A DNA stretch of 64,000 nt from Flavobacterium lipolyticum. GTDB taxonomy: Bacteria > Bacteroidota > Bacteroidia > Flavobacteriales > Flavobacteriaceae. The DNA is taken from positions 1,426,001 through 1,490,000 of the forward strand of contig NZ_JAJJMN010000001.1 in NCBI RefSeq assembly GCF_020905335.1. Direction: 5' to 3'. Positions 51,653-61,938 of the stretch are shown here, one piece after another. The notes under the pieces are model-generated. The model was not told the origin of the DNA, searched no databases, and saw nothing but the letters and a program-made list of their open reading frames with translations. Positions within the stretch are counted from its first letter, which is position 1; each line of letters opens with the position of its first letter. The position numbers were made by a program, and so were the translations under genes.

Positions 51653-51862
51653 TTTATTTCGATATATAATTGCAATTCCTAGAACAACTGCCACTATTGC
51701 CAAAAACACTAAATGATTATCTATGGGCACTATGTCCGGATCATATGGATCATCTGGTGGTACTACGGGGCCTGGTGCTGGTGGTGTCACTTGTGCCAAA
51801 GCACTAAACCCAGATAGTAAAGTCAGGCAAACTGTGAAAAAAACGGTCTTTATTGTCTTCAT
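51632..51862 (-). CDS. Small proline-rich exported membrane protein
   Basis: 76 residues. A signal peptide (MKTIKTVFFTVCLTLLSGFS, cleaved after ALAQ) is followed by a proline/aspartate linker (VTPPAPGPVVPPDDPYDPDI), then IDNHLVFLAIVAVVLGIAII, a membrane helix, and a basic end YRNKIKKASV. Such signal-peptide/Pro-linker/helix/Lys proteins are common in Flavobacterium; the layout resembles a small sorting or quality-control substrate, but no function is known. It is alone, convergent with ribE. Confidence 0.75.
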   Translation of the reverse strand: MKTIKTVFFTVCLTLLSGFSALAQVTPPAPGPVVPPDDPYDPDIVPIDNHLVFLAIVAVVLGIAIIYRNKIKKASV

Positions 51863-52547
51863 AATTTTAACACGCTGAAAAACAGCAAGGTAGGTTGTTA
51901 AGCATATTTTTATCTACTACAATTCTCATAAAGAAGGGGGCTTACAGCAAATTGTGCGACAAATGTATAAGATTTTTACAAAAACACAAGGTTTAAAACA
52001 AAAAAAGCAAAACAAAAATAATCTACCCATTTTACCGTAAGAATAAACCTTAAACTATTAACCGCACACTGCTATTTACGTATACTCCTATCTGTTAGCT
52101 CATTAGATTGTTATTTCGCAAAACCACCCCATCTAAAACACTCCCAACTGTCTTGCGTTCAAAAAAACCAGATATTAATCACAAATAACCAATCATTACA
52201 CACAAATTACAGTTGTTACAATAGCCTGTTAAAAGCAAGACTATAGCTATACTTTTGTCCTAATATCAAACAAAAAATGGAGCCTACTTCTAATCAAAGT
52301 AAGTTTTAAACCAAGTTTTCTTTGATTTCTAAATCAGGGAACAAATCAGTTGTTGTCAGAAAACAAAAACACCTGATTTAAAGAAAAGTAACTCAAGTCC
52401 GACAACTGAACTTATGTCTTTTTATAGCGAGCTTTCTTTTTATTTAAAAAGATTCATACACAAAGAAAAAAGAAAAAAAAGTTCATTTACATTTTTACCT
52501 GCATATCTCTTTTAAAAACAGACAATTAACCTTAATTCTATTATAAA
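51863..52547. other. 685-base gap, no gene seen
   Basis: AT-rich. TACTTTTG at 52250-52257 (+) matches the -7 consensus and could start a 290-base leader for the 149-residue gene. Within that leader TTTTCTTT plus AAATCAGG (around 52317-52340) is complementary to CCTGATTTAAAGAAAAG (around 52371-52387) with a 7-base bulge. The rest shows only homopolymer A/T runs. Confidence 0.5.
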
Positions 52548-52997
52548 ATGAGGAAAACTACCATTATACTGCTTCCATTATTGTTCTTTCTGCAACTGTC
52601 GATTGCACAATCACAAATTGGAAAGGAAAAACGGAAAGAATTTCGTAAAAGTCCAAAATGGAAAGAAATGATGAAGAACCCTAATGCGAACTTCAATGAA
52701 ACTAGTGTTGCTTTTGAGGAATTCTGGAAAGGGAAACCCAATCCGTTAGAATTGATGGAAGGAGAAGAAGAAGCACTGGAAGAATTAAAAGAAAGATCCT
52801 TCATCTCCAGACTCTTTAAAAGCAACAGAGCACTAAAAAAGGAATCGCTTCAGTATGTCGAAGATTTTAAGAGATTTAAATTTTGGAGAATCCAAAGTGA
52901 AGGTTTGATTAAATCTGACGGAAGAATAATGTCTGAGGATGAAATTCAGGAGATGGCCCGACAAGAATTGCAAAGGAGACAAGAAACGAAGCAATAA
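52548..52997 (+). CDS. Small secreted protein of unknown function, partner of the large T9SS protein
   Basis: 149 residues. Signal peptide MRKTTIILLPLLFFLQLSIA. The mature protein is strongly charged and helical: KEFRKSPKWKEMMKNPNANF, AFEEFWKGKPNPLELMEGEE, RALKKESLQYVEDFKRFKFW and a Glu/Gln-rich end. The segments FW-GK-NPLE and SEDEIQEMARQELQRR may be conserved. I do not recognise a family. It begins 26 bases upstream of the 2104-residue T9SS gene on the same strand, so they are very likely co-expressed; a chaperone-like or processing role is only a guess. Confidence 0.75.
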   Translation: MRKTTIILLPLLFFLQLSIAQSQIGKEKRKEFRKSPKWKEMMKNPNANFNETSVAFEEFWKGKPNPLELMEGEEEALEELKERSFISRLFKSNRALKKESLQYVEDFKRFKFWRIQSEGLIKSDGRIMSEDEIQEMARQELQRRQETKQ

Positions 52998-53023
52998 ATC
53001 CCCGATAATCTTAAAAATAATCT

Positions 53024-56000
53024 ATGCGAACAAATCTACCTATTCCAGTATTACTTGTATGCTTTCTTTTCTTTAACCTTACCAATGCTCAAACTCCCAC
53101 TCCTAATTGGAAAAATATTGGACCTATACCCTTTCCACAGAAAACCATTGGTCAGGTACACGGTATTGGACGTTGTAGTCAAATTAAATTTCACGCCACA
53201 GATCCTAACAAAATGTATGCTGTCAGTGCTTCAGGGGGATTGTATCAGAGTAATGACAAAGGTCTTAACTGGAAATCAATAGGAACCGATCAGGTTGTTA
53301 AAGCACAATCTGCTTCCATCGCCGTAGATCCTACCAACGATCAGGTGATGTATTGGGGGACAGGTGATGCAAATTATTCCTATAATGGTTTAGGCGTGTA
53401 TAAAACGATCAATGGAGGAGCCACCTGGGCGGTATCAAATACCGGCATGGGTAATCGATTGGTTATACACATGCTTTTTCTTCCTACGGATAACAATACG
53501 ATCATTGCAGCTACCAATAACGGCATCTATAAATCGACAGACGCAGGTGCCAATTGGACCTTAAAATCTGTTCCTAATATTGAAGTTGAGGATATCTGTT
53601 TCAAACCAGGCACAAATGGTCAGATAATTTATGCAACGGATCCTAAACATCTCTATCGTTCTCTTGATGCCGGAGACAGCTGGACCGAAATCACTTCTCC
53701 AGCCTTTGTATTCGGAGCTAGCGGAACAAGAGTATCCGTTTCTCAAGTCGATCCGAATATTGTTTATGTTGCTAATATTGGCGCTAATACTATAGTAGAA
53801 ATTTACAGATCAACAGATGGGGGAAATACCTTTACGAGCATGCGTTCAACTACAGAGTATCTTGCCGGATATTCGGCATCCGCGGGTGGCCAGGGAGATT
53901 ATAATTTTGATATTGAAGTCAATCCTGCTAATTCAAATGAGCTTTATGTATGTGCTCATGCGATATGGCGTTCTACAGATGCGGGTGTTACATGGGTAAA
54001 GCAACAACCATCCTGGGTATACGACCTTCATACCGACCAACATCACATTTTATTTGATCCTTATGTTAGCGGTCAGCTTTGGAATGCCAACGATGGTGGA
54101 GTTTGGAGCAATACAGCTAACGGAACAGGCCCATGGACTCCAAAGTCTGACGGTATAGCAGCCACCGAAATTTATCATGGTGCCATTGGCCAAGCGAATA
54201 GAAATCTACAATACATAGGAACACAGGATAATGGCGGATTTTACTATAATAATGGTGTCTTTTATAATGACAGAGGTGGTGACTATAGTTCGTATATGTG
54301 GTTTGATTATTCCGGTAATTTTTACTCTGAATCAGACGGAGGGAGACGTTCTTATCCTTCGGGTTCTGGTTCAAGTTTGAATCTGCCAGAAACTCCTTCG
54401 GGCGGGAAATTTATCTTCACTCCTGAAAATGCAGATATTGCTTACCACGCTAATGCCGGAAAAATTTATCGTTGCACTAATCTAACTTCAGCTTCTCCTT
54501 CCTGGACACTTATTTACACCGTACCGTCCGGTAACATAAAAGACCTCCAGGTAGATCCTGGTAATGCAGATCGTTTATATGCATTTACAGATTCTCCTGC
54601 ATTATACAGATCAGACAATGCGAGGACTGATGCTGCATTTGTTCAGACAACACTTCCTGCTACATCAACTAAAGGCTCCGTCGCTCCCATACCTAATTCA
54701 GATATTCTATACTTAGGGCTTGGAAATACTATTTATCGCTCTGCAGATAAAGGAACAACATGGACAATTACAAAAGGATTTCCTGCAGCAAGCGTGCTAA
54801 AGGTGGTTGCTGATCATCAAAGTACGAATGAAGCTATATATGCTTCTTATGCTATGGGCGTTTATTATAAGGACAATACTAAACCCTCCTGGGTAAATTA
54901 CTCTTCAGGCCTTCCTATAATCTGCAATATAAGAGATATGGATATCTATAATGACGGTATTTCTAAAGGTGCTTTGAATGTTTATTATTATGGAAGAGGG
55001 GTATGGCAAAGTGATTTGGTCCCTCCCCCAAGTAACATTATGGTAGCTATGACTGCGCCAGTCAACAATACAACATTTAGCAGTCCCGCTACTATCAATC
55101 TCACTGCAACCGCTTCTGTAAGTTCAGGAAATATTAGTAAAGTAGAATTCTATAATGGAACTACGTTACTAGGTACAAGCACCTCCTCCCCATATACTTA
55201 TTCCTGGAATGGAGTATTGTCCGGAAAATATGATCTGACTGCTGTAGCTTATGATAATCTGGGAAACAAGAAAAGCTCTGCCTTAGTAACGGTTATGGTA
55301 ACTTTTGTTTGTAATAAAGTCACAGGAACTCCCTTTGGCACTGCTCCCTATTACACCTATTCTACATATGATAAAGCATTTGACGGAGATATAAATACCG
55401 TTTTTGATGCTTCATCAGCCAGTTCAGGTTATACCGGATTAGATCTTGGAACAGCAAAAGTGGTTACCAATGTCAGATATTATCCAAGAACGTCACAAGC
55501 AATAAGGATGAAAGGTGGAAAATTTCAGGGTTCCAATACCTCTACTTCCGCTGGTTTCGTGGATCTGTACACCATCCCAATCCAGCCAAATTATGCCTGG
55601 CAGGACGTTAGTATACCCAACAGCACTGCCTACAGGTATTACAGGTATTTATCTCCGGCCAATGGTTATTGTGATGTTGCGGAGATTGAGTTCTGTGCTT
55701 TTAATGAGCATCCAACAGTAAACCTTACAGCACCACTCAATAATGAACTTTATGCTGCTAGTCCTGCGAATATAACGCTCACAGCAGCTGCCTCTGATAC
55801 AGATGGATCAATTAGTAAAGTCGAATTTTATCAGGGTGCCACTTTGCTGGGTACTGCTACATCAAGTCCTTATTCGTTTAACTGGACGGGAGTTCCCGCC
55901 GGTACTTATCAACTTTATGCAAAAGCTTATGATAATACAAATACTACATCCGTTTCCTCTGATATTACCGTCACAGTAGGAAATCAAAACCCAACAGTTT

Positions 56001-59000
56001 CCATTATTTCACCTGACGATTATGCGGTCTTTACAAATCCTGCGAACATTAACATTTATGCAACAGCCTCTGACTCTGATGGCACTATCAGTAAAGTTGA
56101 GTTTTATAACGGCATCACTTTGTTAGGAATTTCAACAACCAGTCCATACCGTTACAGTTGGACAGATGCACCTACAGGAGCTTACACGCTCACCGCTAAG
56201 GCGTATGATAATCATGGCGGGATTACTGACTCTTCACCTATAACCGCTACCGTTACTTCCGCCTGTTCTTCTTTTTCAAGCAGCTCTTTTGGGACTTCTC
56301 CCTGGGTAGCAGGTTATGAATATGATAAAGCATTTGACGGAGATACAAATACAAATTTTAGTGCTAGTTCAGCCAGTTCAGGATATACCGGATTAGATTT
56401 CGGAACAGCAAAAGTGGTTAAAACAATACGTTTCTATCCAAGGAAATCTTATGAAAACAGAATGAGAGGAGGAAAATTCCAGGGGAGCAATGTCGCTGAT
56501 TTTAGTAGTGGAGTAGTGGATCTGTACACCATTCCCTCTACTCCAATTCTGACATGGAATGAGGTTGCGATTTCCAATGGTACTGCTTTCAGATATGTGA
56601 GATATTTATCTCCGGCCAATGGTTATTGTGATGTAGCGGAAATTGAATTTTGCAGGTTAGACAATGCACCAAAAATAAGCATTACTGCTCCGGCTAATGC
56701 TGCTACTTATGTTGCTCCGGCCACCATTAATATTGCTGCCAACGTAGATGGTTCTGTAAGTAAAGTGGAATTTTATATCGGGGTCTCTTTAATCGGTACA
56801 TCCACTAACAGCCCGTACAATTATAACTGGGCAGGAGTAAGTGGCGGAACTTACAATCTGATAGCAAAGGCTTACGACTATAGCGGAATGGTTATTTCTT
56901 CTGCTCCTGTGAATTTTACTGTCATCAATAATATTGCTCCAACAGTGCGCATTACCAGTCCGGCCGACAATGCCATTTATAATGCTCCAGCCTCTTTCGA
57001 TATTTCAGCCACAGCTAACGATACCGACGGAAAAATAGACAAAGTCGAATTCTACAATGGAACTACCCTGTTAGGAACCGTTAATGCAAGTCCGTATACT
57101 TTCAAGTGGAACAGTGTAGCTGCCGGAAAGTACACCTTAACTGCCAAAGCTTACGATAATAATGGAATTGCTACCTCTTCTTCAGAAGTTTCAGTCAAAG
57201 TGAACCAACTACCAACAGTAAACATTACCACTCCGACCGACAATACTATTTATACTGCTCCAGCCACTTTCGATATATCAGCCACAGCTAACGATACCGA
57301 TGGAAGCATAGACAAAGTAGAATTCTACAATGGCTCTACACTGTTAGGAATCGTTAATGCAAGTCCGTATACTTTCAATTGCAAAAACTTAACTACCGGA
57401 ACGTACACCTTAACTGCCAAAGCTTACGATAATCATGGAGCTGTTACTACCTCTTCAATAGTTTCAGTCAGAGTGAACCACCCCCCTACAGTACGCATTA
57501 CCACTCCGGCTGACAATGCCATTTATGTTGCTCCTGTCACTTTCGACATATCCGCCACAGCTAAAGATACCGACGGAAGCATAAATAAAGTAGAATTCTT
57601 TAATGGTACTACACTATTAGGAACAGTTAATACAAGTCCGTATACTTTCAATTGGAAAAACGTAGCTGCCGGAACGTACACGTTAACGGCCAAAGCTTAC
57701 GATAATGACGGCGATGTTACCATTTCTTCTGCAATTGCAATTACAGTAAATACACCAGTCAATCAATCACCTTCGGCAGCCATTACTGCTCCCGCTAATA
57801 ATACTGTATTTACTGCCCCTGCAAGTATTACAATCGACGCTGTAGCAGCCGATTCTGATGGTACAATTTCTAAAGTAGAATTCTATAATGAAACAACTTT
57901 ATTATCGACTTCAACAACCAGTCCTTATACATACAATTGGAAAAATGTGCCTGCGGGAGCTTATGCCATAACAGTAAAATCATATGATAATACAAATGCA
58001 ACAGCAACATCAGCCGTGGTAAACCTAGTCGTTAATAATAATCAAGCTCCGACAGTAAATATTATTGCTCCCTTTAACAATACTACATTCATTACTCCTG
58101 CAAGTATTACAATCGATGCTGTAGCAACCGATTCTGACGGAACAATTTCTAAAGTAGAATTCTATAACGGAGCAACCTTACTATCGACTTCAACAACCAG
58201 TCCGTATAGATACAATTGGGAAAAGGTACCAGCGGGAACTTATCAGATAACAGCAAAATCATATGATAATAGAAATGCAACAGCAACATCTTCTGTCGTC
58301 AACATAGTTGTTGCTAATAATCAGGCTCCGACAGTAAGCATTACAGCTCCCGTAAATACTACTATATTCATTGCTCCTGCAAGTATTACAATCAATGCCG
58401 CAGCAGCCGATTCTGACGGAACAATTTCTAAAGTAGAATTCTATAACGGAGCAACCTTACTATCGACTTCAACAAGCAGTCCCTATACATACAATTGGGA
58501 AAAAGTGCCTGCAGGAACTTATCAGATAACAGCAAAAGCTACAGACAATACCGGAAATGTGACCAGCTCGGCTCCTGTAATTATTGTTGTAAAAACCAAC
58601 CCAATTATCAGTATGATTTCTTCTTCCGAAAATAATCAGGCGGTAGCTAATGGGAAGGATCTTTTATTCACTTTCAATGTTACTGATCCTGATGCTGTAT
58701 TATCATACATTATCATTAAAGACAATGGGGAAATAATTTCTACAATCAACAAATATCCTTATTTAGCTGTTCTAACTAACATAAGTCCGGGAGACCACTA
58801 TTTCACAGCAACCGCCGTTCTCAAAAACGGTACCGAATACACCTTTGCAAATTTAAATATAGTGAGCAAAAATTGCAGAAGTATGGCATGGAATACTTCA
58901 ACAGATTATTTAATTGGAGATCAGGTAATCTATCAAAACATTATCTACAGGGCTTTGGCAATTAACAAAAACAAACGACCTGATCAAGATCAATCCACTT

Positions 59001-59338
59001 GGTCTAAGATGGGGATTTGTGAAAATCTGGCAATTGAGAATCCTCCTGTTGTTAAACCTAAATACATCTTATATCCAAATCCATGCACCACACATTTCAA
59101 TATCAAATTTATGGATTGTACCGGAAAGAGTTTTTACTATAGCATAATGGATGTAAACGGCAGGCTCGTGAGAGAACAAAAAAGTGAGAGTATCGACAAT
59201 GCTATGTTTGAGAAAGAGGTAAACATTCAGGGATTATCTTCAGGAACTTACATTGTACGCATTCACTTAGATGAAAGAATATATAGTGAAAAAATAATTA
59301 TCATAGAAAAGCCTTCTATATATAAGAAAAAGAAATAA
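53024..59338 (+). CDS. Giant T9SS-secreted protein with BNR, Ig-like and discoidin-like domains
   Basis: 2104 residues. Signal peptide 1-22. About residues 30-665 form a VPS10/sortilin-like propeller of BNR repeats, with many Asp boxes such as STDAGANW, SLDAGDSW and SADKGTTW. Then come ten clear Ig-like (Big_9-type) repeats, each with the phrase SKVEFYNGTTLLGT and SPYTYNW; two F5/8C discoidin-like domains are inserted at about 762-895 and 1077-1212 (YDKAFDGD, YYRYLSPANGYCDVAEIEFC). An 11th divergent Ig follows, then a CBM5/12-like module (WNTSTDYLIGDQVIYQNIIY) and a type A T9SS sorting domain (YPNPCTTHF to YSEKIII). Probably a surface glycan-binding adhesin or enzyme; no clear catalytic residue was seen. 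Confidence 0.9.
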   Translation: MRTNLPIPVLLVCFLFFNLTNAQTPTPNWKNIGPIPFPQKTIGQVHGIGRCSQIKFHATDPNKMYAVSASGGLYQSNDKGLNWKSIGTDQVVKAQSASIAVDPTNDQVMYWGTGDANYSYNGLGVYKTINGGATWAVSNTGMGNRLVIHMLFLPTDNNTIIAATNNGIYKSTDAGANWTLKSVPNIEVEDICFKPGTNGQIIYATDPKHLYRSLDAGDSWTEITSPAFVFGASGTRVSVSQVDPNIVYVANIGANTIVEIYRSTDGGNTFTSMRSTTEYLAGYSASAGGQGDYNFDIEVNPANSNELYVCAHAIWRSTDAGVTWVKQQPSWVYDLHTDQHHILFDPYVSGQLWNANDGGVWSNTANGTGPWTPKSDGIAATEIYHGAIGQANRNLQYIGTQDNGGFYYNNGVFYNDRGGDYSSYMWFDYSGNFYSESDGGRRSYPSGSGSSLNLPETPSGGKFIFTPENADIAYHANAGKIYRCTNLTSASPSWTLIYTVPSGNIKDLQVDPGNADRLYAFTDSPALYRSDNARTDAAFVQTTLPATSTKGSVAPIPNSDILYLGLGNTIYRSADKGTTWTITKGFPAASVLKVVADHQSTNEAIYASYAMGVYYKDNTKPSWVNYSSGLPIICNIRDMDIYNDGISKGALNVYYYGRGVWQSDLVPPPSNIMVAMTAPVNNTTFSSPATINLTATASVSSGNISKVEFYNGTTLLGTSTSSPYTYSWNGVLSGKYDLTAVAYDNLGNKKSSALVTVMVTFVCNKVTGTPFGTAPYYTYSTYDKAFDGDINTVFDASSASSGYTGLDLGTAKVVTNVRYYPRTSQAIRMKGGKFQGSNTSTSAGFVDLYTIPIQPNYAWQDVSIPNSTAYRYYRYLSPANGYCDVAEIEFCAFNEHPTVNLTAPLNNELYAASPANITLTAAASDTDGSISKVEFYQGATLLGTATSSPYSFNWTGVPAGTYQLYAKAYDNTNTTSVSSDITVTVGNQNPTVSIISPDDYAVFTNPANINIYATASDSDGTISKVEFYNGITLLGISTTSPYRYSWTDAPTGAYTLTAKAYDNHGGITDSSPITATVTSACSSFSSSSFGTSPWVAGYEYDKAFDGDTNTNFSASSASSGYTGLDFGTAKVVKTIRFYPRKSYENRMRGGKFQGSNVADFSSGVVDLYTIPSTPILTWNEVAISNGTAFRYVRYLSPANGYCDVAEIEFCRLDNAPKISITAPANAATYVAPATINIAANVDGSVSKVEFYIGVSLIGTSTNSPYNYNWAGVSGGTYNLIAKAYDYSGMVISSAPVNFTVINNIAPTVRITSPADNAIYNAPASFDISATANDTDGKIDKVEFYNGTTLLGTVNASPYTFKWNSVAAGKYTLTAKAYDNNGIATSSSEVSVKVNQLPTVNITTPTDNTIYTAPATFDISATANDTDGSIDKVEFYNGSTLLGIVNASPYTFNCKNLTTGTYTLTAKAYDNHGAVTTSSIVSVRVNHPPTVRITTPADNAIYVAPVTFDISATAKDTDGSINKVEFFNGTTLLGTVNTSPYTFNWKNVAAGTYTLTAKAYDNDGDVTISSAIAITVNTPVNQSPSAAITAPANNTVFTAPASITIDAVAADSDGTISKVEFYNETTLLSTSTTSPYTYNWKNVPAGAYAITVKSYDNTNATATSAVVNLVVNNNQAPTVNIIAPFNNTTFITPASITIDAVATDSDGTISKVEFYNGATLLSTSTTSPYRYNWEKVPAGTYQITAKSYDNRNATATSSVVNIVVANNQAPTVSITAPVNTTIFIAPASITINAAAADSDGTISKVEFYNGATLLSTSTSSPYTYNWEKVPAGTYQITAKATDNTGNVTSSAPVIIVVKTNPIISMISSSENNQAVANGKDLLFTFNVTDPDAVLSYIIIKDNGEIISTINKYPYLAVLTNISPGDHYFTATAVLKNGTEYTFANLNIVSKNCRSMAWNTSTDYLIGDQVIYQNIIYRALAINKNKRPDQDQSTWSKMGICENLAIENPPVVKPKYILYPNPCTTHFNIKFMDCTGKSFYYSIMDVNGRLVREQKSESIDNAMFEKEVNIQGLSSGTYIVRIHLDERIYSEKIIIIEKPSIYKKKK

Positions 59339-59481
59339 TGTTTTTTACTATCCTTTTATGTTACACAGAAAACAATAATTACCATTCATAGATTTTAGGA
59401 GTTGTGTAATCCTAACGCTTTATAATAGAATATCAACAACTTTTCTATTCGAGAGAAAATTTTAAACTAATTTATTATTAC

Positions 59482-61665
59482 ATGAAAAAAGCCCCCTTTT
59501 TAATAGCATTCTTTGGTGTTATTACAGCTTACTCACAACAAATTGCCGACACTACAGAGCCGAAAAAATTAAAAGAAATACATATCATTACAGAACGTTA
59601 CTCCAAGTCGACGCAGGATATTAAACACATTTCGCAAAAGGAGATAGAGTTTCAAAAAAACCAAAACACTGCCGATTTACTAACCAACACAGGTACAGTA
59701 GCTGTTCAGAAATCGCAACAAGGAGGAGGAAGTCCCGTATTAAGAGGTTTTGAAGCCAATAAGATCCTGCTTCTGATAGATGGAATTAGAATGAACAACC
59801 TTATTTACAGAGCCGGACACTTACAGAATATAATTACGGTTGATGAAAACTCGTTGGAACAGATTGATGTTCTTTTTGGACCTTCATCAACTATTTTTGG
59901 GAGCGATGCGTTGGGTGGTGCCATCAATATGAGAACCAAAAACCCCATGTTTCTGTCCCAAACGGATAACAAAGTGTTTTCAGGAAATGCAATGGTAAGA
60001 TACAACAGTGCCAATAAGGGATCAACACAGTATTTTGATCTTAATTTTGCAGGTAAAAGATGGAGCTCTCTATCCTCTTTCTCGTATAATGATTACGGCG
60101 ATTTGAGAATGGGAAGTAATCCTAAAGGAAAGAATGAATCTTTTGGCGAGCGTCCTCAATATGTTGAAACTTCAAACAATGTAGACTATTTGGTACAGAA
60201 CAAGAATCCGCTCATACAGAAGTTTTCCGGATATAAGCAATACAATGCCATGCAAAAGATATTTTTTCGACAGGATGAATATACGCAGCACAGCTTAAAT
60301 CTACAATATTCGTCTTCTTCAGATGTGCCAAGATATGACCGTCTTACCGATCCATCAGGTTCGGGGCTGAAATATGCTGTTTGGAATTATGGCCCACAAA
60401 AAAGATTTCTTTCGGCTTATAAATTTTCGAAACAAAAGGCCTTGTTCGAAAGTGATATGAATCTTGGAGTGAGTTATCAAAACATTGAAGAAAGCAGAAT
60501 CTCCAGAAAATTTAACGATAACAAAACTAAAAGTCAGGTCGAAAAAGTAAATGTATTTGCTTTTAACGCAGATTTCAGAAAGAAACTAGACAAGGGTGAT
60601 TTTCTTTACGGAACCGAATTTTTTTATGATAATCTCAATTCGACTGCTAACAGTTCAAACCGCATCACTGGCATGGTGTCTCCAACAGACACTCGTTACC
60701 CAAACGGCATAAATCATACCTTTAGAGCAGATGTTTTTGCAACTTATAATGAAAAAATAAACGAAACTACTTTCTATAATTTGGGCATTCGTACAGGTTA
60801 CTCTTCCTTAAAAAGCACTATTGCCGATAATTCATTTTTCAAACTTCCTTATGACATGATCGAGCAGCATAACTTCACTTATAGCGGTACTGTCGGAATT
60901 GCAAAGAATATTAAGAGTACTAAATTGGTTTTCAATTTGGCTTCGGGTTACAGAGTTCCAAATGTGGATGATTTAGGAAAACTTTTCGAATCAGTGCCTG
61001 GAACCTTGATTGTACCCAATCCGAATATTGCTCCTGAAAAATCAGTAACAACCGATTTTACTGTAGCATTTGGGCAGGGAAAGAGAATTCAGTTTGACAA
61101 TACGGTTTATTGTACCCGCCTTTTTGATGCCATTGTTACCGATCATTTTTTGTATAATGGACAAAATTCTGTCCTTTACGAAGGAGTGCAAAGCGAGGTG
61201 TTTGCCATGCAAAACAAAGGAAATGCTTATGTAGGCGGTTTTTCTTCCACCCTGAAAATGGTTATCACAAAACCACTGAGAATTTATGGTATGGTAACGT
61301 TTACCAAAGGAGAAATAATGGATCGTGCGGGGAATACTCCATTAGATCATATCGCTCCAATCTACGGAAAAGCAGGATTGAAATATGAAAATAAAATAAT
61401 GCTTCTGGATTTCTATACATTGTTTAATGGCAAGAAAGATATTAGTGATTATTCTTCAAATGGTGAGGACAACCAAAAATATGCTCCTAAAGGAGGTACG
61501 CCGGCATGGCAAACCATCAATTTTAAAACAACCTTTAATGTCAATAAGAATCTGTCGGTTTATGCCGGAATTGAAAATATTTTAGACCTACAGTACCGCG
61601 TTTTTGCATCGGGTATCAATGCATCGGGTAGAAATCTATCTGTAGCAGCAAAATACCACTTCTAA
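59482..61665 (+). CDS. TonB-dependent outer-membrane receptor
   Basis: 727 residues. Signal peptide of about 18 residues. The plug domain (about 30-150) has QGGGSPVLRGFEANKILLLI, DGIRMNNLIYRAGHLQNIIT and the GPSSTIFGSDALGGAINMRT block. The barrel follows and ends in a phenylalanine (AAKYHF). The RMNNLIYRAGHLQN wording recalls hemin/hemoglobin-type receptors, but the ligand is unproven. It has no carboxypeptidase-like N-terminal domain, so it is not a SusC type. It stands downstream of the giant T9SS protein on the same strand. Confidence 0.9.
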   Translation: MKKAPFLIAFFGVITAYSQQIADTTEPKKLKEIHIITERYSKSTQDIKHISQKEIEFQKNQNTADLLTNTGTVAVQKSQQGGGSPVLRGFEANKILLLIDGIRMNNLIYRAGHLQNIITVDENSLEQIDVLFGPSSTIFGSDALGGAINMRTKNPMFLSQTDNKVFSGNAMVRYNSANKGSTQYFDLNFAGKRWSSLSSFSYNDYGDLRMGSNPKGKNESFGERPQYVETSNNVDYLVQNKNPLIQKFSGYKQYNAMQKIFFRQDEYTQHSLNLQYSSSSDVPRYDRLTDPSGSGLKYAVWNYGPQKRFLSAYKFSKQKALFESDMNLGVSYQNIEESRISRKFNDNKTKSQVEKVNVFAFNADFRKKLDKGDFLYGTEFFYDNLNSTANSSNRITGMVSPTDTRYPNGINHTFRADVFATYNEKINETTFYNLGIRTGYSSLKSTIADNSFFKLPYDMIEQHNFTYSGTVGIAKNIKSTKLVFNLASGYRVPNVDDLGKLFESVPGTLIVPNPNIAPEKSVTTDFTVAFGQGKRIQFDNTVYCTRLFDAIVTDHFLYNGQNSVLYEGVQSEVFAMQNKGNAYVGGFSSTLKMVITKPLRIYGMVTFTKGEIMDRAGNTPLDHIAPIYGKAGLKYENKIMLLDFYTLFNGKKDISDYSSNGEDNQKYAPKGGTPAWQTINFKTTFNVNKNLSVYAGIENILDLQYRVFASGINASGRNLSVAAKYHF

Positions 61666-61864
61666 TATAAAATTCCCATTTCTGTTTTTACAAATCTAAA
61701 CTCCTTTCATCGCAATAAAAGGATTGCATAATTTAAAAAAAAGCGATGTGATGTAAAAACACAAAAAAGCAATTTGTTATTTCCTTGAATAAAAAGACAT
61801 CTATTCCTATAAATAAAACACGGGTAGTTGTTTTCTTAGACAACTGATCTTTTTGTAAAAGTAA

Positions 61865-61893
61865 ATGGCTAAGTAGTTTTAATACTTAGCCAT
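61865..61893. terminator. Hairpin between convergent genes
   Basis: ATGGCTAAGTA (61865-61875) and TACTTAGCCAT (61883-61893), 11-bp perfect stem with a 7-base loop. T-rich flanks are modest. Confidence 0.6.
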
Positions 61894-61938
61894 CTATGAA
61901 CAGCTTATGCCATTTGCTTTTTTCTAATAAACAACTGT

